Assembly: GCF_004682015.1 (NCBI RefSeq)
Contig: NZ_SMLM01000003.1
Coordinates: 639,461 to 703,460 of the forward strand
DNA length: 64,000 bases
Direction: 5' to 3'
Origin: Ramlibacter henchirensis
Lineage (GTDB): Bacteria; Pseudomonadota; Gammaproteobacteria; Burkholderiales; Burkholderiaceae_C
Position numbers and translations under genes: made by a program
Notes under the pieces: model-generated
Databases searched by the model: none
What the model was told of the DNA's origin: nothing
The model's input: only the letters and a program-made list of their open reading frames with translations
Shown: positions 55,730 to 64,000 of the stretch, one piece after another
Position numbering within the stretch: position 1 is the first letter of the stretch
Layout: every line of letters begins with the position of its first letter

Positions 55730-55918
55730 ATGGCAGCCCGGGAAAAGAAGCTGGATGATCACAAGCAGCTCGTTGGCGCGGCTGTCGACGCTTTCGCGAG
55801 GGGTACGGGCCCTGACCCGACCGCATTTATGGTGGACTTGGCCAAGATGCGCGAAGATTGCAAGTCTGTTTCCGCAAGCCTTGTCTGGGCAATCAAGCAA
55901 TCCAGATCGCGGAATTAG
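55730..55918 (+). CDS. Small hypothetical protein
   Basis: A 62-residue frame (MAAREKKLDDHKQLVGAAVD ... MREDCKSVSASLVWAIKQSR). The composition is protein-like and helical, but there is no ribosome site. Family unknown. Confidence 0.42.
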   Translation: MAAREKKLDDHKQLVGAAVDAFARGTGPDPTAFMVDLAKMREDCKSVSASLVWAIKQSRSRN

Positions 55919-55982
55919 GTACGTGCTCCGCCGGGTCCGCTTGCGGGCTAGCTAGCCGCGGGGAGGCGGCCGGGAGAAGCCA

Positions 55983-56354
55983 ATGCACTTCACCCTTTCG
56001 GCTTGGGACGGCGAGGACTACCTTCTAGTGGCGGCTAGCGGCGATGCACAGCTTTGCCACTTGTGCCGCGTGGCCGATCTGTCCGCACGCATCTGTGAAG
56101 CGAAGGGCTACAGGCGTGCCCTGGTCGATCTCCTGGCTGTCACCCCACACCTCTCGTTCACTGATCATCTTCAGCTCGGCGCTCATTTCGCAACGGCACT
56201 CGCTCACCTAGATCAAGTCGCAACAGTCGTCGCTGCGAATCAGCGCACCGGTACCAGCGAGAAGGCCGCCCAGAAGCACGGCCTAAAATTGCGGACCCTC
56301 ACGGAATTGCTGGAGGCGAAGCGCTGGCTTGAAGCGTCGATCGACGTAGCTTGA
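55983..56354 (+). CDS. STAS-like hypothetical protein
   Basis: A 123-residue protein with a clear ribosome site (GGGAGAAG). The pattern FTLSAWDGEDYLLVAASGDA, then ARICEAKGYRRALVDLLAVT and FTDHLQLGAHFATALAHLDQ, then VATVVAANQRTGTSEKAAQK, is that of an alpha/beta STAS or SpoIIAA-like fold. No conserved phospho-serine motif could be identified, so the regulatory role is open. Confidence 0.6.
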   Translation: MHFTLSAWDGEDYLLVAASGDAQLCHLCRVADLSARICEAKGYRRALVDLLAVTPHLSFTDHLQLGAHFATALAHLDQVATVVAANQRTGTSEKAAQKHGLKLRTLTELLEAKRWLEASIDVA

Positions 56355-57407
56355 TCGCTCAGGGCGCTGGGCAAGATCTCTTGAAGAACGGAAGTGAACC
56401 AGTCTTCATCGAGCAGCCGAGGAAAGGGCGTCAGCTCGGCGTGTAGGAGAGCTTGATCGCCCCTCGAAGCTCCGTCAGCCGCAACATCCTGCGCGATCGG
56501 CTTCCGGCTGGTCTTCGAAGGGTGCGCTGCCCCTCGAAGAGCCGACGGCAGCGTCTGACCGAATCAGACATTCGCCGGCCACTGGCCATTGGCGCGCCAG
56601 CGCACCAAACTCCTAGTAGCATCGCGACGGCATTTCGCCAGTTTCGATGGTGCCCTCGCACCTCGTTCAGCGCCGCGGGCCGGACGAACAGGCACGCAAG
56701 CAGGCCAGGGCGGCACCTTCAAAAACCTACGAAAGCTCCGACGGCGGCAAGGATCATCTGCGCGCAGTGTCAGGCCCGCTCCAAGCGAACGACAACCAGT
56801 GCCGCGCGCCTGCGGCTAAGGGGAAGAAGGTGTGCACATGGCGGCAAGTCGGCAGGCTCGCGGACCGGAGAAGGCCGCAAACCATCAGGGAGGAGCACCG
56901 AGCAGCGGCCGCCAAGAGGATCAACGTACCGGCAAACTGGCGCGCCGCCGGTGGGCTTTCAACCGGCAGTCGGCGACGTTGAAGCCCACTCGGCGGAGCA
57001 GGAGTGTGTAAGGGGCCGTTAGAAGCCCGGGCTCCGAGCCTGCTTCCGCCCAGTCCGCCACTCGGCTTCAGCCGACTGACGGATGAACTGACGCAAGGCA
57101 AGACAGGGACCCTTGTTGCTCCGAGCCCCCGCGCTGATCGGTTGAGCATATTCCCGAGGCCACGCAATGGCCGAGGCAGCACCTCTGCAAATGGAAAGCA
57201 GCAGCATCCACGCCGCAGCGAAAGCGCGGCGCGCCTGCCTTACCATCCGAACCGATGTGAGCTGAAAATGGGCGAGCAGCTCGTACTGGACTTGGCCGAA
57301 GATTGGCAGCCGCGAGCGGGTCCGAGACAAGTCCGCGGAGAAGGTGCAGACCCAATCGAGGCCAGACTTGAGGCGGGAGAAGTAAGGGCTTCAACCCGCC
57401 GGTGCCT
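56355..57407. other. Long stretch with one gene relic
   Basis: A 1,053-base stretch without an intact gene. It contains the relic described at 56785-56935 and otherwise only chance frames. It separates the sensory region from the exoprotein gene. Confidence 0.5.
56785..56935 (+). pseudogene. Relic of an HGGxSTG-motif protein
   Basis: One frame reads NDNQCRAPAAKGKKVC and stays open across the core. The next frame gives HGGKSAGSRTGEGRK, then the first frame resumes with TIREEHRAAAAKRIN. Together this equals the short family with CRAPAxKGKxxCxMHGGxSTGPRT found near phage genes. Two opposite frame changes break it. Assignment is by motif recognition. Confidence 0.6.
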
Positions 57408-60400
57408 CTAGTTCGTGGGCGGCCCGGGTCTGCAGGCCGCCTCGGTCAGTACGATGTTGTGCTTGCTGAGCTCGACTTCATCCTTGGGGTCCAACTCATC
57501 CGCGAAGCGTTTCGCGAACAACACCACTTCATTGGTGCCCTGCGGAGCCAAGCCGTCGGACGACAGGGCCGAAAAGCCCGTAACCGTAGGGGTCTTGGAC
57601 TCGACCGAAGCGGCAGCGAGAGCCGGAACTGCAGCCGCAGCCGCAGCCGCAGCCGCAGCCGCAGCCGCAGCCGCAGCCGGAGCCGAAGTCGGTGCCGGTG
57701 CCGGTGCTGGGACGGGAGCCGGGGCGGGGGCCGGAACAGGCGCCGGGGCGGGAGCCGGCGGGACCCCGGCGATGATGGTGAACGAATCGGTCGGCGAGAC
57801 GCTCCAGAGGGCTGGCAGCGTGTATGACAGCGCCGGGCTCGAGGCCGCGCTCACCGGCTGCAGGGTTCCCGAAATGCTCCCCGCGGAAAGATCGAAGACC
57901 TTCAAGCTCGTGGTTGCTGCCGTGCTGATGTAGCCGCCCGCGCTGATCTGGTCGAAGGAGGTCAGCGAGGCGACGTCGATCTCCGCCGTGCCCGTGCCGT
58001 TGAAGCTGAGGTCTCCCGACGCGGTGGCTGACCCGATGCCGCTGGCGCCACCCGGTCTGAGCGTGCCCTGGACGGTAGTCAGCGGAGCGTTGAACTGCAG
58101 GATAGGTGCGCTCACGGCTGACGTGTTTTGGATCACGACCGCGCTGCCGCTGGTCAGCGTGACCAGGTTGGCCGCGCTAACGTTGCCAACGACATCGAGG
58201 TCACCCATGCGCGCGATGAGTTGAACGTTGCCGCCGGCGCTGAGGCCCGGCGCAGCGACGCCATTGACGCCATCCATAAGGACATTGCCGGAAGCGGAGC
58301 CCGCGACGTAGCCGAGGTTATTGCTGGAAGCACTCGCAGGGTCGTTGCGCAGCCTGATGTCGCCACCAGCGGTTGCGGTCAGGCCATTTGCTGCATTCAC
58401 GACGGCAAACCCGTCCTGCGACAGCGATCCCGCGATGCTTGCCGTAATCGATCCGGCGCTGGTGTTCCCCAGCACTGCATCGCGCGCGTTTGCGAGGTCC
58501 AAGTTGCCGCTGACGGAGATACTGGAGCCCACCAGGGTGATGTCGCTCGTGGCGGTGCTGGTGCCGGAGAGGGCCAGGTTGCCGCTCGCGTTGAGGCTGC
58601 CCCCAGCGCCTGAACTGATACCGTTTGCCTTTATCGACACATCCGCGCCGCCAATGGACACCACGTTCATCGCGGTCGTGCTCGCGATACTCACGTCACC
58701 AGCGGCTTGGACGTTCACTGTGCCGATTCGGTTCGCGGCAGTGGAGAGGTCCACGCCGCTACCGGGTACGACCCCAAGCGCAGCGGACACGTTGTTCGCT
58801 TCGACCGTGCCGCTGCCCTGGGTGAACGTCGTCGGTGCTGCGCCGGTGCCGGCGTTGAGGGACAGGTTCTGCGTGCGCACGTCACCGAGGACGATGCTCC
58901 CGTTGCCGGAGATGACCAAGGAGCCGTCGCTCTGGAGCAGTCCACCGGACAGGTTGTTCACGCCGCCGCCCGACGCGTCGATCCGCAGGCCTGTGGAGCC
59001 GCCCACAGAAACGATAGAGGTCCCGCTGCCCAGGTCCACCGTGGTGCCTTTCAGCACCATGTCTGCGCCGGTGATGCCTTGGTTGACAGTCAGTTTGCCC
59101 GCACTGGTGACGTTGACCGTCTCCGCACTGATGCCCGCGCCCCCGCCCCAATCTGTGTTCACTGACGCGACGGAGAGATCCTGGCTACTATTGACCGTGA
59201 AGGCTTTCCCGGCCCCGGCGGCGGTTCCCGCCACCATCCCCACAGCGTGATTGCCGGAGAGCTGCACCGATCCGTTCGTCGCGGAAGCGTACAGCTCGGG
59301 CACCGTGATGCTGCCCGTGCCGCCATCCCTGATGTCCCCGTTCTTGGCGACCAGGTGCAGTCCCGGCACGGCCGCCCCCGACGCGGGTCGGGTACCTCGG
59401 ATCGTACCCAGGACGTCGATGCCCTTGTCGGCCTCCAGCGACAAGTCATTGCCGCTGTTCCACTGGATGACCGCATTGGAATTGACCGTGATCTGACCTC
59501 CCGTCCCGCCAGCGGCCGCAGCAGAATCCGTCTTCACCTTTACGTTGGCGGACGCGAGTTGTGTGTTGAGGTGTGAGTCCGCGATCTGGACGGGAGCCGT
59601 AGAACTGGGTTCGAAGAGCAGACCCGTCACGGTGCCCGTCAATCCGTTTACCAGGTCGAGCAGGAAGTTCGGATCGCGACGGATGATCGTGACGTCTACC
59701 GGATCCAGCAGCAGTGTGCCTGTTGCCCCCTGCGCCGCTCGGAGGTCCACCAGCCCGGTGAACTCTAGGTGCTGCTTGCCCGACACCTCGGCGAAGCCAC
59801 CTTCGCCGCCTTGCGCTCCGCCGCGTGCGGAGATCTGCCCGTGCATACGGGTGACTTCGTCCGCCCAAACGATCACGCGTCCGCCGTCGCCCTGCTGGAC
59901 GGCATCAGCCTTGATGACCGCGGCAGCGTCCACGTACGTGCGGGCCGCATTCGGCACATTCGCGTTCTCGCCCTGGTAGTCGCCGCCGACACGCACCTGG
60001 CCTCCGCCGGTCTTCCCACTGGCATCCAGGTTCGCGCCCGCCAGCAAGCCGACGCGCTGCCCGAACACGTCGATGCTGCCGCCCTTGTCGCCGGCCTGGG
60101 CCACGATGCTGCCATCCACCAGCGCGTCGTCCGTGGCGCGCAGCACCACCTTGCCGCCCTGCACGCTCACGCCGGTGGCCCGGATCACGCCGCTGTGCCT
60201 GAGCGTGCCGGCGAAGATGCCCACCGCATCGCCTTCCAGCTTGCCGAGGTTCACCGCCTGGTCGGTTGGGGCCTGCATTTCGAGCCGGATGCCTTCGAGC
60301 CCGCGCCCGGTAATCTCCACCTTCTGCCCCGCCGCTAGCACCGTGTCGCCGTTCGGGCTCTGGATCACGGCCTGCGAGCCCGCCTGCACGTCTGTGCCGA

Positions 60401-60968
60401 CCAGGACCACGTCGCCGGAGGTGGCCAGGATGCGGCCGTACACGCGCAAGGCGCCAACGGCGCTGCCGTCGCCGAAGCGGAGGCGCCCCGCGATCGCATC
60501 GGCTTCGCTCATCCGCAGCGTGGAGGCCGTGAATCCGGCGGTGTCGACCACCGCCCCCGCGCCCACCGTGATGCCCGCCGGGTTCACCAGCACCAGCCGG
60601 CCGTTGGATGACAAAGTGCCGAAGATGGCGCTCGGGTCAGCTCCGACGACCCGGTTGATCGACGTGCTGGTCGAGCTGGGCTGGGCGAAGTGAGTGGTGC
60701 TGCCGCCCGGAACGCTGAAGCTCTGCCAGTCGATGGCCGAATGGCGGGTGCCGGCGCCGTTGCGCGTGGTCACCACCAGGTTATTGCCCTGCCGGCTGAG
60801 CGTGGCGCCGCCATGGATGGCGTTCGCGCCTGCAGGTTGGGCCCATGCGGGCCACGCCGAGAAGCCGGCTGCCAGCGCCACCGCAAGCAGCAGCGGACGA
60901 TCGCGATGGGATGCCGCACCGGACGCGGGGCGAGGAAGGAACCGCGGGGGGATCTGGCGTTTCATCAT
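57408..60968 (-). CDS. Filamentous-hemagglutinin-type exoprotein (TPS domain)
   Basis: A secreted protein of 1,186 residues from the ATG at 60968; the GTG at 60980 is an option. The signal is LLLAVALAAGFSAWPAWA. The two-partner-secretion domain follows (GANAIHGGATLSRQGNNLVV, FSVPGGSTTHFAQPSSTSTS, SSNGRLVLVNPAGITVGAGA). A long beta-helix repeat region comes next (STGGQ- and ASGG-like segments). Near the C-terminus are a Pro-Ala/Val tract (PAPAPVPAPAP) and an uninterrupted Ala run. No TpsB pore gene is in the window. Confidence 0.85.
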   Translation of the reverse strand: MMKRQIPPRFLPRPASGAASHRDRPLLLAVALAAGFSAWPAWAQPAGANAIHGGATLSRQGNNLVVTTRNGAGTRHSAIDWQSFSVPGGSTTHFAQPSSTSTSINRVVGADPSAIFGTLSSNGRLVLVNPAGITVGAGAVVDTAGFTASTLRMSEADAIAGRLRFGDGSAVGALRVYGRILATSGDVVLVGTDVQAGSQAVIQSPNGDTVLAAGQKVEITGRGLEGIRLEMQAPTDQAVNLGKLEGDAVGIFAGTLRHSGVIRATGVSVQGGKVVLRATDDALVDGSIVAQAGDKGGSIDVFGQRVGLLAGANLDASGKTGGGQVRVGGDYQGENANVPNAARTYVDAAAVIKADAVQQGDGGRVIVWADEVTRMHGQISARGGAQGGEGGFAEVSGKQHLEFTGLVDLRAAQGATGTLLLDPVDVTIIRRDPNFLLDLVNGLTGTVTGLLFEPSSTAPVQIADSHLNTQLASANVKVKTDSAAAAGGTGGQITVNSNAVIQWNSGNDLSLEADKGIDVLGTIRGTRPASGAAVPGLHLVAKNGDIRDGGTGSITVPELYASATNGSVQLSGNHAVGMVAGTAAGAGKAFTVNSSQDLSVASVNTDWGGGAGISAETVNVTSAGKLTVNQGITGADMVLKGTTVDLGSGTSIVSVGGSTGLRIDASGGGVNNLSGGLLQSDGSLVISGNGSIVLGDVRTQNLSLNAGTGAAPTTFTQGSGTVEANNVSAALGVVPGSGVDLSTAANRIGTVNVQAAGDVSIASTTAMNVVSIGGADVSIKANGISSGAGGSLNASGNLALSGTSTATSDITLVGSSISVSGNLDLANARDAVLGNTSAGSITASIAGSLSQDGFAVVNAANGLTATAGGDIRLRNDPASASSNNLGYVAGSASGNVLMDGVNGVAAPGLSAGGNVQLIARMGDLDVVGNVSAANLVTLTSGSAVVIQNTSAVSAPILQFNAPLTTVQGTLRPGGASGIGSATASGDLSFNGTGTAEIDVASLTSFDQISAGGYISTAATTSLKVFDLSAGSISGTLQPVSAASSPALSYTLPALWSVSPTDSFTIIAGVPPAPAPAPVPAPAPAPVPAPAPAPTSAPAAAAAAAAAAAAAAAAVPALAAASVESKTPTVTGFSALSSDGLAPQGTNEVVLFAKRFADELDPKDEVELSKHNIVLTEAACRPGPPTN
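57631..57678. repeat. Eight tandem copies of GCAGCC in the exoprotein gene
   Basis: Exact 6-base units (57631-57678), each encoding two alanines on the minus strand. A degenerate Pro-Ala/Pro-Val repeat (57690-57765) follows. The unit length keeps the frame, so changes in copy number would alter only linker length. Confidence 0.9.
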
Positions 60969-61430
60969 GGCCTGCACCACCTGTCAAAGTTGACACTCAA
61001 CGTAGCACGCTCTTACGAAAAACCCCCGAGAAATACTTGACAGACAGTCAGATCAGATATCTAAAAGTTGATGGCTTGCAATAAATGTCACGGGTGCCCG
61101 GCTTGTGTTCGCAGTGACCATCACAACACCACCGCCGGGCTCCGGGAGCGCCCACCGCGTGACGAGCTACCCGCGGCCGTGTACTTATGTCGCTCTCAAG
61201 CAGCACTCCTACCGAGCAGCGATGGACAACGGAAAGAACGGCCGCGCAACTCGCGAGCACAAAGCCGGAGTCGTCCCCAGAGCGATGGCTATGGCGTTAT
61301 GGCCGACGCACCATAGAAAACGCGTCGATTCGATCGATAGACACTCATCGCAGGGGAGTGGCACGCGGGAGCAAAACTATCAAGCAGTGGTACCAAGAAG
61401 CCCTCCACGCGGCCTCGTGGCGCCCCGCGG
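60969..61430. other. Stretch without recognised gene
   Basis: A 462-base stretch upstream of the exoprotein and downstream of the FecR gene. It should carry the exoprotein promoter. It is relatively AT-rich around 61010-61085, and no gene is supported. Confidence 0.4.
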
Positions 61431-62789
61431 TCAGGTGCAAGTGTTCCGGGCCTTGATGTTGTTGTCCTGCAGCACGCTTTGCAGCAACGGATTCCGGCTG
61501 GTCGGCATCGGCACGACGTCGAAGTCGAGGAACTTCGGGATGTTCAGCGGCCGCACCGTGGTGCCCTGCTGCGCGGCAAAGCCCGCCTCGCCGCGGCCGA
61601 GGTGCAGAACGTCGCCCGCGGTCGCTACCTCGATGTGGCCGTCGCGCACGTAGACGAACAGACCCTCCTCCGTGTCCGGCAGGTTCTCCATGGCGAACAG
61701 CTTGGGCGGCACCGTCACTTCGTCGGGGCGCGGGCCTTCGATCGCCGGCGGCGCGGTGAGCGGCTCCACCGTGCCTGTCGGCAAGACGACCAAGCCCTGC
61801 CCCGCCTGCAGAATCTCCATCCCGGTCCGGCCCTGCGGGGTGACGGCGATCGAGCCGAGCCAGGTGAACAGATTCAGGTTGTTGCCCGTGCACTCGCCCG
61901 GGCAGGCGGCGTCGAATCCGGTGCCGCGGATACCGATGGTGGCCGTAGCCGTGGAGAGGCCCACGTTGCGGTTGTTCGCCTTCGCGATCAGGCCGGTGAG
62001 CGCCCGCACCGAGCCGCGCAGCAGCGACGCGAGGAAGCGACCCTCGCCCGCGTTCTGCTCGTCGTAGACGAAGTTGTCGATGCGAAAGCGCGTGGACGAG
62101 CCCAGCGTGATGCGGCTGTCGTCGCGGAAGGCGATCACCGCGCGCGCGCCGGGCGCCGTCTCGACCACGTCGCCGGGATAGATGCCGCCGCCCTCCACCA
62201 GCCGGCGCCGGTTGTTGTCGGCGTCGACGGCATGGATCTCGCCCTGCGACTGGACCACCTTGGCGCTGGCGAGCACGGCGTTGGGCCGGGCCGACTCGGC
62301 CACCCGGGCGGCCTCGGCGCCGCAGTCGCGCGAGCAGAGGCGCGCGTCGAAGTCGGTGCCACGGATGCCGATCGTGGCCGTGCTGGTCTGCACCTTGGCG
62401 GCGTTAGGCGCGTTCTTCGAGATGAGGCCGGTGACGGCGCGAAAGCCGCCGCGCACCATTTGCAGCAGCATGTTGTTGTCGCTCGCGTTCTCGCGATAGC
62501 GGTACTGCGTGATCACGAGCTCGGAGTTGGGCCGCACCGTCATGCGGGTGCCGTCCTCCAGGCGCAAGATGGCTGACGCCCCATCCGAGGTGGTCAGGCG
62601 GTCGCCCTCGCTGAGTGGCAGCCCCTTCCCCAGCGTGCGCGGCGGCTGGCCGGGCGACTGGGCGAACCCAACGCCACGCGCGAACTCGACTTCACCAGCC
62701 GACTGCGCTAGCGCGGCGCCGCCGCACAGCGTCAGCAGCGCGCCGATGCAAAGGGTCGTGGCACTTCGATGGATGTTGAGCTCGAGCAT
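61431..62789 (-). CDS. Secreted protein with two FecR-like domains
   Basis: A 452-residue protein from the ATG at 62789, with GGAGG upstream. Signal SATTLCIGALLTLCGGAALA, then two FecR-like domains in tandem, each with an IGIRGT motif (ATIGIRGTDFDARLCSRDCG and TATIGIRGTGFDAACPGECT) and paired cysteines after it. Such FecR proteins occur next to hemagglutinin-type exoprotein genes and may be surface or periplasmic rather than the usual anti-sigma. The gene lies immediately upstream of the exoprotein gene on the same strand. Confidence 0.82.
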   Translation of the reverse strand: MLELNIHRSATTLCIGALLTLCGGAALAQSAGEVEFARGVGFAQSPGQPPRTLGKGLPLSEGDRLTTSDGASAILRLEDGTRMTVRPNSELVITQYRYRENASDNNMLLQMVRGGFRAVTGLISKNAPNAAKVQTSTATIGIRGTDFDARLCSRDCGAEAARVAESARPNAVLASAKVVQSQGEIHAVDADNNRRRLVEGGGIYPGDVVETAPGARAVIAFRDDSRITLGSSTRFRIDNFVYDEQNAGEGRFLASLLRGSVRALTGLIAKANNRNVGLSTATATIGIRGTGFDAACPGECTGNNLNLFTWLGSIAVTPQGRTGMEILQAGQGLVVLPTGTVEPLTAPPAIEGPRPDEVTVPPKLFAMENLPDTEEGLFVYVRDGHIEVATAGDVLHLGRGEAGFAAQQGTTVRPLNIPKFLDFDVVPMPTSRNPLLQSVLQDNNIKARNTCT

Positions 62790-62948
62790 TGCGAACCTCC
62801 GAAAACGCGCATGTAACGAGACGTTATACGCTGCTCAGCTCGATAAAAGACGCCGAGCACGTCGTCGCCTATCAGCACGATGTGCGGGAATTCACGCCGA
62901 GGTGAATTTCGGACGGCCTAGTCCAGGCGCCGCTATCGGGAAAGGCCG

Positions 62949-63640
62949 TTAAGGGCCGTTAACGCGCGACGCCGCGTCGGGCGCGCTGCCCACCGGCGAG
63001 CGGCCCAATTCGTTGAAGCGGCTGCGGACATCCGGTTGGCCGATTGCGGCGACAGCGACTCGTTCAGCGCCTTGACGACTTCGGGAGGCGTGCCCGGAGG
63101 TGCGACCACGGCGTACCAAAGTCACCGCTTGCAACCCGATCTCGGCAAAGGTAGGAACGTCAGGCAACGAAGCCGCACGCTTGACGTCCGCGACGGCCAG
63201 GATCCGGACCTTGCCCGCTTTGTGCACGCGCCATGGTAGCGCTCAGGTTCGTGAAAAAACACATCGACCGCCCCGCCGCCAAGCCGGCCATCGCCCGTGT
63301 ATCGCCGCGGTAGGGCACGTGGATCATTTCGGCGCCGGCGGCAGTCTCGAACAGCTTGGCCGTCAGGTGCGAAGTCGTGTCGTTCCCCCGCGAGGCATAG
63401 CTCACCTTGCCTGCATTTGCCTTCACATGGGAGATGAATTCATGCGCCGTGCGGACTGGCAGCTTCGGCCTGGTGACCAGCGCGTTCGGGACCTCGGCGT
63501 CACGGGGACCGGCACCCACTTGTCCGGTTCAAACGCCAACTTGGGATACACGCTCTGGTTGACGGAAATGGAGCCCGGCGAGGACAGCAGCAGTGTGTGG
63601 CCGTCTGCTCGGACTTGAACACCAAGTCGGCGCCGACGGC
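62949..63640 (-). pseudogene. Decayed Bug-family receptor
   Basis: Pieces of a TctC/Bug protein in three frames: ADGHTLLLSSPGSISVNQSV and YPKLAFEPDKW, then FISHVKANAGKVSYASRGND with AEMIHVPYRGDTRAMAGLAAGR, then RAASLPDVPTFAEIGLQAV. Frame changes lie near 63510 and 63230, and the N-terminal signal is not visible. It is related to, but not a close copy of, the intact gene at 20482. Confidence 0.78.
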
Positions 63641-64000
63641 CCTCTTCTTCGGGTACCCTGACTGGGACACGGCGTGTCGCTGCTGATGGCAGGTTCAACG
63701 TACTTCGCCGCCGACTGGGTCGTCTCCGCTTTCATGGAGCGGCGGCATGCGAGATGGCCCGCTGCAGCGGCCCTGGCTTGGTGGTGCGCTGACGGCTCGT
63801 ACTGGTTGTATTGGTCTCTCGTCCGTCCAGAGGTCATGCAAGTCACAGCGACTCAAGTTCCAAGCGCACACGGATCTTGGTCTTCGGGTCGTAGTGGAGC
63901 GTAAGCGGCCTACAGCATCGTGGAAGTCCACACCGCTGGTGGCGCGGTCTGCCGTCGCGCGAATTGGGCGACGCCGGCTCATTGCTGCTTGAACCAGTAA
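63641..64000. other. End of window, no recognised gene
   Basis: The remaining 360 bases contain short frames on both strands, none with family features. The N-terminal part of the Bug relic should lie here but could not be recognised. Confidence 0.35.

Noticed and set aside
57415..57933. A plus-strand protein with many alanines and glycines opposite the exoprotein
   Set aside because: It is the antisense reading of the GCAGCC repeat and the Pro-Ala tract.

Overview
The window looks like chromosome of a high-GC betaproteobacterium of the order Burkholderiales, most likely Comamonadaceae (Ramlibacter/Variovorax-like). The signs are the gene order smc-zipA-ligA, a dapC-dapD-pilU-dapE-prmB block, Bug-family solute receptors, DUF3606 proteins and a bacteriophytochrome. 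This placement is inferred from gene content, since no 16S gene is present.

Bases 1-26,900 are a dense core-like region: purL (5' part only), map, glnD, def, a YbaN-type membrane protein, ligA, zipA, smc, a DUF72 protein, a VOC/glyoxalase protein, lysine/diaminopimelate genes (dapC, dapD, dapE) with a PilU-type ATPase between them, prmB, a Bug receptor with an aspartate-dehydrogenase-like gene, an ABC-F ATPase, small hypotheticals, a DUF3606 protein and a stand-alone LigD-type polymerase. Palindromic repeats sit in several intergenic gaps.

At 26,933 there is only the 3' half of a tRNA-Lys(TTT) gene with its terminator. It is followed by a repeat-rich strip and a tyrosine integrase, which marks the left junction of an integrated element. 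From 27 to 31 kb runs a compact phage-satellite-like module (integrase, two palindromic operator candidates, AlpA, DUF1376 protein, a P-like replication protein, a winged-helix replication protein) with no structural genes. No second tRNA-Lys copy was noticed, so the right boundary is unknown.

From 31 to 57 kb the region is accessory and partly decayed. It holds small hypotheticals, a broken ATP-dependent DNA ligase, a second DUF3606 gene, three ECF sigma/zinc anti-sigma (ChrR-like) pairs (one decayed and fused), and an envelope gene cluster beside the intact RpoE/ChrR-type pair (DUF4331, lipoprotein, HupE/UreJ, DUF4198, membrane protein, DUF3455). Three histidine kinases are present, including a bacteriophytochrome, along with two single-domain response regulators. 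The gene set suggests sensing of light or oxidative stress coupled to envelope or metal functions; this is inference.

From 57 to 63 kb lie a two-partner-secretion-type exoprotein with Ala/Pro-rich repeats and a secreted FecR-domain protein. The window ends with a Bug-receptor pseudogene.

In these high-GC genes many long antisense reading frames exist by chance and were left out. Residue numbers are my own counts from the translations.
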